From CCMP332 sp040218795 (GTDB lineage Bacteria; Bacteroidota; Bacteroidia; Cytophagales; CCMP332): a stretch of 64,000 bases of DNA. The stretch covers positions 62,001-126,000 of the forward strand of contig JAVJQT010000008.1 in the NCBI GenBank assembly GCA_040218795.1. The letters are read 5' to 3'. Both the position numbers and the translations under genes were made by a program. Below the pieces are notes generated by a model, which saw only the letters and a list, made by a program, of their open reading frames with translations, searched no databases and was not told the DNA's origin. Shown here piece after piece: positions 35,173-44,450 of this stretch; position 1 is the stretch's first letter, and every line of letters begins with the position of its first letter.

Positions 35173-35776
35173 GCAGGATGGCAGGGTCATCTTTCTGGCG
35201 TTTTGCATAGTACAAGTGGCTTTGATATTTATTCAGGAAGACATTATCGGTTTTAGGGCCGATTTTTTTGATCTGCTTGAAGATGCCGGGGAAACAGGAA
35301 TTTTATATTGGCTTTTACGTCTTCAGGAAATCGGTGGCTACCTTATCGTTCCCTTAAAGATTTTTATTCAGGTATTTTTTGCCGGTCTAATGCTTTGGAT
35401 CGGAACATTCACCTTTGGTTTTAAAATTGATTTCAAAGCTTCGGTAAAAATAGCAACGCTCGCCTATCCAACTTTTTTTATTGCTCAATTGCTCAAAATT
35501 CTGTGGTTTGGATTTATCAATAGAAACTATACCGAATTTGATTTAGATCATTTCCACAATTTCTCAATGGCGATTTTTTGGCCCATGGAAGATCGCGTAA
35601 ATACTTTCGCCATGCTGGCAAAATCCCTGGATCCCGGATTGATTTTTTATTTATGGTTAACGGCATTATTACTTGCCAGGGTCATGAACAGACCGACTAA
35701 AGTTGCATGGCCGGTAGTGATGGTATTTATTTTTGGAATTGGCTTGCTTTGGAAGGTGTTTTATGCTGTGATTTAA
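35129..35776 (+). CDS. Membrane protein of unknown function (Yip1-like layout)
   Basis: A 215-residue protein with five or so predicted membrane helices (about 19-35, 65-95, 107-125, 168-183, 193-213). Its spread of helices resembles Yip1-type membrane proteins, but no diagnostic motif is seen, so I do not name a family with confidence. The ATG lies 44 bases inside the GT-C gene. As the last gene of the glycosyltransferase run it may act in the same envelope process. It converges on the SHOCT lipoprotein gene with 8 bases between stops. Confidence 0.65.
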   Translation: MKEPSKKNWLNSYLEQDGRVIFLAFCIVQVALIFIQEDIIGFRADFFDLLEDAGETGILYWLLRLQEIGGYLIVPLKIFIQVFFAGLMLWIGTFTFGFKIDFKASVKIATLAYPTFFIAQLLKILWFGFINRNYTEFDLDHFHNFSMAIFWPMEDRVNTFAMLAKSLDPGLIFYLWLTALLLARVMNRPTKVAWPVVMVFIFGIGLLWKVFYAVI

Positions 35777-35784
35777 GCATTCAA

Positions 35785-36375
35785 TTAATATTTCTCTAGT
35801 ATTCTCCTCTTTTGGATATCGAATTCCTCTTTTGAAATCACCCCTTGATCCAAAAGGCCTTTTAATTCGCGCAATTTTTGAAATTTAATTAACTCCTCAT
35901 CGGATATCACTTCTTCACTTGCATTAAAAGGATTGTAACAGCCATCGTAACTCACGGTATAATAGAAGTTTTTATAATCACCCTTACTGATGCCGGGCTC
36001 TGCTACATTTGGTTTCCACCATGCCCCCGTGGCTCCATCTAAAATTACACCATATGGTAAGGGGATGCCGGGAGACACAATACCGGTCCAAAAAATTATG
36101 GACCCTACCAATGACCAACCACGAAATGTTTTTGATTCGAATTTGTATTCTTGTGATATACAGCCTTCCTTGCTGACGGTAAATGTAAAATTGTCTGCTT
36201 CCCTTCTTGGCACCAATTGATTGGCCGTACCATAACCTATTGTGCGCTTTTTGTAAATTATTTCCGCATCTCGCTGATCTTTCACATTTATATGTGCGAT
36301 ATATTTGCTGCCTCCGAATATTGTGGCGCAGGAGCTAAAGCCTCCAAGACATAAAATGGCAATAAAAAATCTCAT
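35785..36375 (-). CDS. Lipoprotein with C-terminal SHOCT domain
   Basis: A 196-residue protein. Signal MRFFIAILCLGGFSSC ends in the lipobox FSSC; the ATG at 36375 is preferred over TTG at 36378. The mature part has a short beta-rich region, then a hydrophobic stretch (about 95-120) and a WWKPN segment. The last ~30 residues (LRELKGLLDQGVISKEEFD...KRRILEKY) form a SHOCT domain, a short C-terminal helical pair that usually mediates oligomer contacts. Function unknown. It is transcribed in the same direction as the endonuclease I gene, 63 bases downstream of it. Confidence 0.75.
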   Translation of the reverse strand: MRFFIAILCLGGFSSCATIFGGSKYIAHINVKDQRDAEIIYKKRTIGYGTANQLVPRREADNFTFTVSKEGCISQEYKFESKTFRGWSLVGSIIFWTGIVSPGIPLPYGVILDGATGAWWKPNVAEPGISKGDYKNFYYTVSYDGCYNPFNASEEVISDEELIKFQKLRELKGLLDQGVISKEEFDIQKRRILEKY

Positions 36376-36438
36376 CAAAGTAATTTTTTAAAGAAAGAAA
36401 AATTCAATGCAATTTTTAAATTTCTCTTGAGATTCTGC

Positions 36439-37542
36439 TTAGAAACTTCGAATTAGTTTTCTTCTGATTATGACTCCTTCAAAATCCATTTCCAGAATAT
36501 AAATACCGGCGGTGGTATTACTCAAATCAATGTTAGCAGACCTGGAATTTGGAAGAACAGAATATATTTCCATACCCAATTCATTGTAAATCTTTAGCAC
36601 ATCTGCTTTTCTGTTTGACTTCACATTGAAAATTCCGTTTTGAGACGGGTTGGGATAAATAGTAAAATCATTGGATTCAATTTCAAGTCTTCCGGCCACA
36701 ATTTCAGCTTTCCAAACCATACCTAAACTATCCCCAAACAGATAATCTGCCAATTCGGGATAATCGATAAAGGGGTTTTTATTGCCCTGATAACTGTAAA
36801 TAACCTGGTTTCTGTTTCGCTCAAATCCATCTACCGTATCCTCGCGATTCCATGCCAATAAAGTATTTAATGTGGCGTGAAGTGGAGTTTTAGAGGTATT
36901 GCTTTGTAGGGTGTTGGTCAGTTCGAGATCGGGCTCCGAACCTTCGCCCTCATAGCGCAAGGCCATGTAAAAAATCATCCTGGCAATATCGCCTTTAACA
37001 TTTACCGGTGGTTCAAAAATATAAAGATTGGCATCGGTTTTCGAACCGGTATTGAATCCATTGTCAATAACATCTATACAGCTAATGCAATTGTCAAAAT
37101 TTCTGTTGTTTCTTGTGGAATTGACACTTACATCGCAAGGCCTTAAATGGTGAACATCGGTACCCGCACCCTTGGAAGTGCCAAAATCACCACGGCTTTT
37201 GGCCCATACATGTTCTCTGCTCCAACCGCTGCCGCTATTGTATTCCTGTGCTGCATTGACGCTTCGGTTAGAATAAATAAGAATGACATTGTTGGAATCG
37301 TTGGGGTCGCGATCGGTTTCTTTTAAAATATCCCAGACATCCGTTCCGGAAGAGGTATAAGTATATTCTGTATGCGCTTTTATAATATTGTACAATCTCA
37401 ATTTCAATGTATCGCCCGAGGAATTAAATGCGCTTTGATAATAGACCGAATCCTGGCCCTGTGAGTACAAGAAAGGAAGCAGCAAAAGAATAATTAGAAT
37501 TATCCTTTTTAGCGAAATGAAATTAGTATGCCTTTTTTTCAA
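36439..37542 (-). CDS. Secreted endonuclease I (EndA/NucM family) with T9SS sorting domain
   Basis: A 367-residue exported nuclease. It starts at TTG 37542 because no ATG precedes the signal peptide (SLKRIILIILLLLPFLYSQG). The nuclease core (about 30-265) carries REHVWAKSRGDFG, TDVHHLRPCDVSVNSTRNN and FDNC, the His-metal (beta-beta-alpha-metal) active site of the endonuclease I family, followed by GDIARMIFYMALRY. The C-terminus (FTIYPNPSQNGIFNV ... TAGIYILEMDF) is a T9SS sorting domain. The enzyme should degrade extracellular DNA for phosphorus, nucleotides or biofilm turnover. Confidence 0.9.
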   Translation of the reverse strand: MKKRHTNFISLKRIILIILLLLPFLYSQGQDSVYYQSAFNSSGDTLKLRLYNIIKAHTEYTYTSSGTDVWDILKETDRDPNDSNNVILIYSNRSVNAAQEYNSGSGWSREHVWAKSRGDFGTSKGAGTDVHHLRPCDVSVNSTRNNRNFDNCISCIDVIDNGFNTGSKTDANLYIFEPPVNVKGDIARMIFYMALRYEGEGSEPDLELTNTLQSNTSKTPLHATLNTLLAWNREDTVDGFERNRNQVIYSYQGNKNPFIDYPELADYLFGDSLGMVWKAEIVAGRLEIESNDFTIYPNPSQNGIFNVKSNRKADVLKIYNELGMEIYSVLPNSRSANIDLSNTTAGIYILEMDFEGVIIRRKLIRSF

Positions 37543-37778
37543 ATGTTGCGAAATTAATTTTCACACAACAAAAATAGTATTTCACACATTGAAAATTGGT
37601 ATTTATACAGTAGAATGTTTAAAAAGAATATTAAATCTTGTCTTTTTCTTTGAAAATGATATGAAAAAGAGAATGTCAAAATCAATTTAGACGTGCATTG
37701 TCGATTTAAGAAATTGACACTTTTTTAGAATAATTAAATAAATTACAACAATGTATTTTAACGTTTTATGCAAATATT

Positions 37779-38660
37779 ATGAAAACGGGAATTATCCTAT
37801 TATCTCTGTGTGTTTCTACTTTAATTGTTAATGGACAAGCTCTTTTAATAGCTGATTGGGGAATTAGTAAAGACCAATTAATTGAGAAAGAAAAGAATAG
37901 TTTTAGTTTTTCAACTAACGATAAGGTACAGTACAAGGCTCAAATTAATGACCAAGATCTTATTATTACATATCAATTTGATAGCTTAGATAGACTAATT
38001 AAATCTGAAATTACTCATCAAAATATAGCTAATTCTAAAAAAGAGTCTCTGCTCACTTTCAAAGATATATATGTTGAATTGATAAAAACTGTTGGCCCTT
38101 CGGATACAATTCGGGGTATAGAATCAATGGATTTAATTAACTCGGATTTATCAAATAGAGAAGCCAAAAACTTAATAAATAATTCAGGAAATGAAGGAAT
38201 TCAGATTTATTGGAAAAACTCTAACATAGCACAGCTAACAATTAAGCAATTCAATAATAATTTAATAACTCGATTTAATATCGAACCTAAGAATTTTAAG
38301 ATTTCTCAATTGAGTAAGGAGACTTATTTGGAGAAATTCGAAAGTGAAAACAGCGATGATTTAAATAATCAGCAGATTCTATATCAACCTCAACTAAAAC
38401 AAACTGGAGAACATTTAATAATGGCTGCAAACAATTATAATACTTCAATTACTATTGGTATAATTGGAAGTGTTGTTGCCGGAATAGGTTTGGCAAATGG
38501 AAATGAATCCTTAGCATATGTGAGTGTTGGGGCCTCTCTTTTATCTGTAGTCATTCAATATCTGGGTAATGCTGAGCTAAAAAAAGCCGGAGAAGTTATG
38601 AAATCGCAAAATGTTACTTTTAATACAGAAAGTGGATTCGGATTTGCTGTTAAATTCTAA
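37779..38660 (+). CDS. Hypothetical exported protein
   Basis: I do not recognise this 293-residue protein. It has a signal peptide (MKTGIILLSLCVSTLIVNGQ), a polar beta-rich body (21-190) and one hydrophobic pair of segments (about 222-255, TIGIIGSVVAGIGLANG) that could be a membrane hairpin. Codon choice is strongly AT-biased (TTA, AAT, ATA), like the accessory genes that follow and unlike the endonuclease gene before it. It stands alone, divergent from the endonuclease gene across 236 bases in which I see only AT-rich sequence. Confidence 0.6.
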   Translation: MKTGIILLSLCVSTLIVNGQALLIADWGISKDQLIEKEKNSFSFSTNDKVQYKAQINDQDLIITYQFDSLDRLIKSEITHQNIANSKKESLLTFKDIYVELIKTVGPSDTIRGIESMDLINSDLSNREAKNLINNSGNEGIQIYWKNSNIAQLTIKQFNNNLITRFNIEPKNFKISQLSKETYLEKFESENSDDLNNQQILYQPQLKQTGEHLIMAANNYNTSITIGIIGSVVAGIGLANGNESLAYVSVGASLLSVVIQYLGNAELKKAGEVMKSQNVTFNTESGFGFAVKF

Positions 38661-38759
38661 AAAATTATACCTAATCCGTGATTATCTAAGACAATTGAGT
38701 ATAAAACAATTGAAATTATTGCGTCCTTGAAAATTTGAAGATGAAGTGCAACAATTCTT

Positions 38760-39431
38760 CTAAGAAATTACAAATTTCATTTCAACTCCTATTTCAATTA
38801 ATTTTTGAGTGAAAATTTCATCAAAATTTTTGAAATCATCATTTACAAGCTCTACTAGTTTTATTCCGTATTTATCAAATATTTTCTTCTTATTAAACTT
38901 TCTTTGTAAATAAACCTCATCATCTTCTATACCCCAATATTCAATATAAATATCATCTTTAGGTAAATAAAAATCAGGAAATATGTTCTCTTCTTTTACA
39001 GGTAGTTTTCTTTCATATGCATGAATAATTTCATTTTGATAAAGAAAATTATCTATTAGTAACTCACCTCTGCTTCTTACAAAATGACCATCCTGAGTAC
39101 GAATTTTTGCTGGATATTTGTTTCTAAAATCTTCTCCTTCATAAATTATGTACTCTGATTGTATGTCAAAATCTCCACTTAATTCATTTACGGCTCTTTT
39201 AATTTCTTCATTTTTCAAAATAGAATTGGCCCATATAACAAAGTATTCACCATTCTTGAATTTTTTTTCAACTCCACCAAGATATTTTCCCTGTTTTGTT
39301 AAAAACCAACCCCCTCTTTTTTTTGTAATCATCCCCAATTCAGATAGTAGAAGATTTATTCTATGTCCAGATAAATTATATTTTTCGCCGATATCTGTGG
39401 CTTTCAAATAATCTGAAATTTGATCATTCAT
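38760..39431 (-). CDS. Winged-helix / PD-(D/E)XK nuclease-fold protein
   Basis: A 223-residue two-part protein. Residues 1-55 (LKATDIGEKYNLSGHRINLLLSELG then GGWFLTKQGKYLGG) look like the helix-turn-helix tail of phage antirepressors. Residues 115-200 have the order of a PD-(D/E)XK nuclease: RSRGELLIDNFL (Glu123), NIFPDFYLP (Asp153), IYIEYWG (Glu164) and a C-terminal KxVELVNDDF. The ExW in place of ExK is seen in several DUF559/Vsr-like subgroups. It probably binds and cuts DNA. Its start codon is 2 bases after the PqiA-like gene, so the two are likely co-expressed. The whole stretch is AT-rich. Confidence 0.65.
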   Translation of the reverse strand: MNDQISDYLKATDIGEKYNLSGHRINLLLSELGMITKKRGGWFLTKQGKYLGGVEKKFKNGEYFVIWANSILKNEEIKRAVNELSGDFDIQSEYIIYEGEDFRNKYPAKIRTQDGHFVRSRGELLIDNFLYQNEIIHAYERKLPVKEENIFPDFYLPKDDIYIEYWGIEDDEVYLQRKFNKKKIFDKYGIKLVELVNDDFKNFDEIFTQKLIEIGVEMKFVIS

Positions 39432-39433
39432 CC

Positions 39434-40678
39434 TTAACTCTTTAAAGCTTGTAATTTATATGAGGTAATTAAACTAATTATTACAAATCCGGTAAATGAA
39501 TAGAAAGCTAATAATAAATTAGAATTATTGGTAGTAAGAATATCAACCGAAAGGGCTACTTTTTCAAGTTGGGCCATTTGTTCATTTATGATTCCTGAAA
39601 AGCCAATATATGCCATGAATATAGCTATGACCATCACATCAGCCATAGACCACTTACCAATTTTAAATACAATGAATTTTACAATTTTATTGTCTCGGAT
39701 TTTTTCTAGATATAAATATCCAATCGTTGTAAATAATTTTGCAAGTGGAAATACGACGCTAAAGATTAATACAAGTAATCCCACCAATTTCATTTCAATT
39801 TTTTTATGGTTGATCATAAGAGAAACTACCTCTAATATGCTTTTACTTTTATAATAAAGAACTTGATCTTCGAAGACCACATCTTCTCCCAATAACTTAA
39901 AGCTTAAAGTTGAAATTCTAGCGTCAATTTCAATCATTGGTAATGCCACACCTATTATAAGCAAGATAAAAGCATAAATATTTAGTAGGAGTAAATCTTC
40001 CTTTTGAAAACTCTTTGAGAACACGGCCATTCCTATTATTAAAAGGAATCCGGTAGCGACAATTATAATTAAATCTGACTCTTTCTCCTTTGTTTCTTCA
40101 ATAGATAAGTTGAGTGTTGACTTAGCAGTTTCTAAACTTGAAGCATCCAATTGCTCTATAACTAATTCTACTTGGGAATAATCAGTTTTTGAAAAAGTTT
40201 TATCAGCGTATTCATCAATTTTTTTTCGAATAAATTCCTTAATCTTATCCCTATTCTCTGGATTTTCTAAAAATCCAAGTACTTGTTCTGTTATCTGTGG
40301 TACATTATTCCTGATTTTACCAAATACATTGAATAAAGAGGCTCCAAATGATTTTAATCCAAACCATTTTCTTCCCTCAGTTTCTCTATAATCCAATTCA
40401 AATTCATTGACTGCTTTATAAAGCAGTTTTTGAATTTTGACTCTCATTTCAGCCTTATTTTCTTCTGTTATCTCTAGTTCGTCAATTTTTTTTGAAACAA
40501 TCTCTGTGATTTTGGTTTTCCAGATATCGACATTAAAGAGGCCGTATTTGACCTGGGATAATTCAATTAAATCCTCTTTTTGATTGATGATTTTGACTTC
40601 AATTCCGTAGATATAAATTGAGGTAAAAGCAGAGAGAATTACAATAGTTCCTAAAACAAAAAGTCTTAATCGATTCAA
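39434..40678 (-). CDS. Paraquat-inducible protein A-like membrane protein with large N-terminal extracytoplasmic insertion
   Basis: A 414-residue protein. One membrane helix (about 5-24) is followed by a charged, helical region (25-200) with many Glu and Lys, then four or five helices. The C-terminal half shows the PqiA hallmark: LAKLFTTIGYLYLEKIRDNK and FKIGKWSMADVMVIAIFMAYIGF. Only one PqiA half is present; there are no zinc-ribbon Cys pairs and no PqiB/MlaD-type partner next to it. Canonical PqiA proteins act with PqiB in lipid transport between membranes. The helical insertion and the linked nuclease are unusual. Confidence 0.7.
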   Translation of the reverse strand: MNRLRLFVLGTIVILSAFTSIYIYGIEVKIINQKEDLIELSQVKYGLFNVDIWKTKITEIVSKKIDELEITEENKAEMRVKIQKLLYKAVNEFELDYRETEGRKWFGLKSFGASLFNVFGKIRNNVPQITEQVLGFLENPENRDKIKEFIRKKIDEYADKTFSKTDYSQVELVIEQLDASSLETAKSTLNLSIEETKEKESDLIIIVATGFLLIIGMAVFSKSFQKEDLLLLNIYAFILLIIGVALPMIEIDARISTLSFKLLGEDVVFEDQVLYYKSKSILEVVSLMINHKKIEMKLVGLLVLIFSVVFPLAKLFTTIGYLYLEKIRDNKIVKFIVFKIGKWSMADVMVIAIFMAYIGFSGIINEQMAQLEKVALSVDILTTNNSNLLLAFYSFTGFVIISLITSYKLQALKS

Positions 40679-40807
40679 TTGTTTACTGATTTTCTTATAT
40701 CATTTTAAAATTCGAATTTTCTTAATAAGAATTTTATGAGATCAACGGATTTATTTTTATAGTAATAGGCATTCTAAATCTTATTGGAATACACGAATTT
40801 CATTGTT

Positions 40808-41581
40808 CTATTTAATTTCAATCTTTGATTTTTCAGGCTTGTTTAAATTCATCGATTTACAAAGATTTTCTATGTTTTCAAATTTCCAACCTTCCATCTC
40901 AGGATGACAAATGATATGTATATTTTGAATGAGTTCTTCACTCAATTTCAATCTTAGGTATTCTGGATTATCTAAAATGAAATTATTTGGGGTTGCTATT
41001 AATAACCGATATTCTTTTTCAAAGTCATATGCAGCTTCTTTTTTAAATGCACTATATTTTGGAAGTTGGGGATTCTCAAATAAATCCAAAGGATTAAGTC
41101 TTAAATATTTCACAGGCCCATAAACATATTTTAAACTATCAGAATCAATGTATTGAGGATCCTTTGCTTTATTAATCAATCCCGAAAAGACCGACTTATT
41201 TACCTTTATCGCAACACTATTTTTGTTTGAATAAAGATTCCACATTGCTAAAGATTCTCTATCAGATTCAAACCAGCAATTGATATACTGAGTTTTTTGA
41301 TGATTTAAAGAATCTGCTTGAAATTTTTGAAGATTATTTTGATTTATTTCATTTTGTTCATTTCTGATTTTTTCTTCGATTTCAGGGTTGGTGATTTGCA
41401 CTTTAGAAAAATAGCGAAGTTTTAATAGATCATAAGTTATTGCCTCAAACGGGTCTGAGAATTTATCTGTTCTTAGAAAATGTAATTCTCTTGATAAACC
41501 AAAATCAATCAATTTATGTAAATCAATATATCTCCATAGATTTTCAATTTTTGTTTTCTTACCTGTTTCTTGCCATTTCAT
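40808..41581 (-). CDS. DUF2971-family protein
   Basis: A 257-residue protein with the DUF2971 signature: LWRYIDLHKLIDFG at the start, LHFLRTDKFSDPFEA, then NCWFESDRESLAMWNLYS (about 103-120), VAIKV, and KKEAAYDFEKEYRLLI near 185. The conserved Arg, Trp, Glu and Tyr residues suggest an enzyme or nucleotide-binding fold, but the activity is unknown. In my knowledge DUF2971 genes are scattered in accessory regions and near defence genes. It follows the PHP/SMC ATPase gene by 66 bases in the same direction. Confidence 0.8.
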   Translation of the reverse strand: MKWQETGKKTKIENLWRYIDLHKLIDFGLSRELHFLRTDKFSDPFEAITYDLLKLRYFSKVQITNPEIEEKIRNEQNEINQNNLQKFQADSLNHQKTQYINCWFESDRESLAMWNLYSNKNSVAIKVNKSVFSGLINKAKDPQYIDSDSLKYVYGPVKYLRLNPLDLFENPQLPKYSAFKKEAAYDFEKEYRLLIATPNNFILDNPEYLRLKLSEELIQNIHIICHPEMEGWKFENIENLCKSMNLNKPEKSKIEIK

Positions 41582-41647
41582 TTAGTTCGCATTTTTTCTT
41601 TATTAACACTGCATTAAATTATCATAGGTTATTAAAATTGAGTTTTA

Positions 41648-44341
41648 TTATATCCCATATTTGTTTTCTCTCGTTTTAAATGCTTCTATACCCCCTTCAA
41701 GTCTTAATAGAAGGTCTCTCTTGTGGACTGTTTCAATTTTGATTGATTCGATTTCTGTGAATACTTTATCCCCCGGAATCTCTAAGCAATGAATCAATTC
41801 TGAATCCCCATTTACAACAAAATTTGAATTATGAGTAGCAAATATGACCTGTCTATCATATTTCTTTTCCTTAATTAAATGCACTAAATAATCTGCCACC
41901 AATTTGTTATCAAGGTGTGCCTCTGGTTCATCAATTACCAAAGGTTTTACACCAGTCATTAGTAAGGTAACTATAACTGCTGTACATCTTTGTCCAAAAG
42001 AGCATGATGACAATTCTCGATTACCATATTTCCCATTAATTTTTACGTATTCAGGATAGTTATAGTAATGCTTCATTATGAGGTTTTTATACTTTTCAAT
42101 ATTCCATTTATCACTGAAAATTGCTATTAAGATTCGAACAAAATTCGCATCTTCATTAAATCCCAAATCATGGAATTTAATTTCAAATGCTTCTATTATG
42201 TCGCCATTTTCAATTTCAATTACTTCTTCAGGTTGAATGCAATATAAAGCCTCTTTTATTTTATCCTTAGGTGTGTTTCTTAAGAAATAGGGTTCAAATT
42301 CCTCAATAAAGTCCTGAAAAAGTGTTTCTAAAAATAGATTAACATTGAATGAATGATCAAATGAAATTAGCGATACATTTTTATCATTTGTTTTAAGTCT
42401 TTCATTAATGGAAACAATGTTTTTATCTATAGATTCAATGATATCATTCCTGAGCCTTTCTAATTTATTCGAATCACTTGAATTTGTTTTATAAACTTTA
42501 ATATGTCTTTGTAATCTAGTGTTAACGCTTTCATATTTCAACTTGATTTCATTAAGCTTATCAGAGGCCATTTCTGAATCTTGAATTGAATCTTCATTGG
42601 TTCCTTTCTCTTCAAAGAATTTCTGCAACTTTTCTTTTTGATCATTCAAGTCTTTTTTCAAGTTTTCTAAGAACTTTTCCTCATCAACTATTGGTTGTTT
42701 TTCCTTTGATGGCTCTTTTATCTCTTCTAAATTTTTTAAAATCTCAATTATTTCATTTATGCGATTAGAATAGTAATTATTAAAATCCTTATTATCATAT
42801 TTTGAAATCAAATCAGCCACCTCTGATAATAATTCGGTGTAGTCTTTAGCACTAGATTCGATCTCACTGATATTCTTGGTTATTTCACCAATCCTTTTAG
42901 TAATTTCAATATATTCTGCATCATTTATAGAATCAATGATCGCTTCAAAAGTGGCTTGTTCTTTAGATAGACTATCTTTTAAAGTCACATCTTTTATAAT
43001 CTCATTGGCAATGAAAATATTTCTTTCAATATTCGCATATTCTGTTTCCAATGAAGTTTCAAGTTTTAAAAGATCACTATTAAGAAGTCTAATCCTTTCA
43101 TTAAAAATTAATTTGGTTAGATTCTCCTGGTTAGCAAGGTTCTCAATAGTGCCTTGACTCACATACTCTATTTCATTAGTACCATTTATTTCAATCTCTT
43201 TTGAACTCTCATTAATTGTAATTGGGCTCCCATCACCATTATAAATTTTAGTTTCACTAAAAAACTTATTCTCTATTCCAAGCTTTTGAGCTAACAAATT
43301 GATAATTGTACTTTTACCAGTTCCCCTTCCACCTACAATACTTGTGAAATAAGGGCTAAAATGTAATTCTTTCTTCAGTCTATTTAAACAGAAAGGTTGG
43401 GAGGCGTCAGATTTCGAATTTTTAATTTCAGCATCATCTGGGAAGTTAAGTTTGATTGACTCAATTTTTCTTCTAGGTTGTCTCGGTTCGTTGATTGTTA
43501 TTTTAATTCTATGCTGTGGCTCAAACTTTATTTGTCTTAACCCTTCAAAGGTTAGATCAGATTTTATCCATGTAGTTTCAGATATATTTACCAGCTTCCC
43601 TTCTATTTCAACATTATGGTTTTTTCCTAGTCTGTCATTTATTTCTTCGTATGAATGTGCATCAGAACCTGAAATTACGGGTTTAGGGTGAGATAATTTT
43701 TGACCTTCATATCGATCTGTTTTTAAATAGTACTCAACGTTCTGAGTGCCTCCAAAAAAAGCATCTGATACCTTATCAATTTCATCAGTTAGAGTTAATT
43801 TTCTTGGAGAGTTAGTTGGTCTTAAACCAGCATTATTAGCAGCGGTGACAACTAGATAGCAATTGTCTTTACCAAATATGTCATTTAAACAATTTTGCAA
43901 ATCGTCAATGCTCACTGTAGCAGAAGAGTAATCATTATCAGTAAGTTCACTACATTTTTTTTTTGCGTTATTTTCTCCTCTTAAATGAGTAGATAAATTA
44001 TTTAAAAATGTTTTAATTCTGCCACTATTAATTGTATTGGAAAAGATGACATGTATGTTAATTTCTTCGGACTTTTTGTTAACTGAAATATCAAGTCTAA
44101 ACTCAATATTTGGAAGAAATAATTTTTTAGAGTTAGGATATTTATTCTTGTAAAAATCAATGAATTTTAAATAGTTATCGATTGAAAAATAGTCTGTTAT
44201 TCCAAAACCATAAACATCAGACTCTTCGAGTATGGTAGAAAACTTATCCAGTTCATCATCGATTAACCCGTAGTTGTTATTCATCTTTGTGGATGGTGTA
44301 TGAATATGTAAATCCCATTTTCTCCATTGTGAACCAATCAT
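41648..44341 (-). CDS. TrlF-type PHP-domain / SMC-like AAA ATPase
   Basis: An 897-residue fusion. Residues 1-235 are a PHP phosphoesterase domain with intact metal ligands: WDLHIHTPS (His12, His14), GITDYFS (Asp50), LPNIEF (Glu80), NIHVIF (His97) and SGSDAHS (Asp227, His229). The ATPase head begins at Walker A GGRGTGKS (337-344). A charged coiled coil runs from about 420 to 690. The second half of the head has CSFGQR (about 780-785), Walker B PLVIDEPEAHLD (Asp804, Glu805) and the switch FATH (His837). The layout matches the TrlF family: an ABC/SMC ATPase that probably gates a PHP nuclease or phosphatase. It heads a four-gene AT-rich run that ends at the tRNA genes. Confidence 0.85.
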   Translation of the reverse strand: MIGSQWRKWDLHIHTPSTKMNNNYGLIDDELDKFSTILEESDVYGFGITDYFSIDNYLKFIDFYKNKYPNSKKLFLPNIEFRLDISVNKKSEEINIHVIFSNTINSGRIKTFLNNLSTHLRGENNAKKKCSELTDNDYSSATVSIDDLQNCLNDIFGKDNCYLVVTAANNAGLRPTNSPRKLTLTDEIDKVSDAFFGGTQNVEYYLKTDRYEGQKLSHPKPVISGSDAHSYEEINDRLGKNHNVEIEGKLVNISETTWIKSDLTFEGLRQIKFEPQHRIKITINEPRQPRRKIESIKLNFPDDAEIKNSKSDASQPFCLNRLKKELHFSPYFTSIVGGRGTGKSTIINLLAQKLGIENKFFSETKIYNGDGSPITINESSKEIEINGTNEIEYVSQGTIENLANQENLTKLIFNERIRLLNSDLLKLETSLETEYANIERNIFIANEIIKDVTLKDSLSKEQATFEAIIDSINDAEYIEITKRIGEITKNISEIESSAKDYTELLSEVADLISKYDNKDFNNYYSNRINEIIEILKNLEEIKEPSKEKQPIVDEEKFLENLKKDLNDQKEKLQKFFEEKGTNEDSIQDSEMASDKLNEIKLKYESVNTRLQRHIKVYKTNSSDSNKLERLRNDIIESIDKNIVSINERLKTNDKNVSLISFDHSFNVNLFLETLFQDFIEEFEPYFLRNTPKDKIKEALYCIQPEEVIEIENGDIIEAFEIKFHDLGFNEDANFVRILIAIFSDKWNIEKYKNLIMKHYYNYPEYVKINGKYGNRELSSCSFGQRCTAVIVTLLMTGVKPLVIDEPEAHLDNKLVADYLVHLIKEKKYDRQVIFATHNSNFVVNGDSELIHCLEIPGDKVFTEIESIKIETVHKRDLLLRLEGGIEAFKTRENKYGI

Positions 44342-44424
44342 GATTTATTATTTTTATTTACCATTAACCTAACGCTAAATCCTTATAATGTAAAGAATAA
44401 GGGCATAATATTCACAAATGGAAG

Positions 44425-44444
44425 CGGCACAGTTACGGCACAGT
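44425..44444. repeat. Direct repeat CGGCACAGT x2, 11-bp period
   Basis: CGGCACAGT occurs at 44425-44433 and again at 44436-44444, one helical turn apart, in the gap between the PHP/SMC ATPase gene and the tRNA-Leu terminator. It is noticeably richer in GC than its surroundings. It could be an integrase arm site or operator; no integrase gene is in the window. Confidence 0.45.
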
Positions 44445-44450
44445 AAACAA

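Noticed and set aside
41648..44341. Calling the ATPase a RecF/RecN or Gabija-type OLD nuclease
   Set aside because: It has an N-terminal PHP domain and no Toprim domain; the coiled-coil SMC head fits the TrlF family better.
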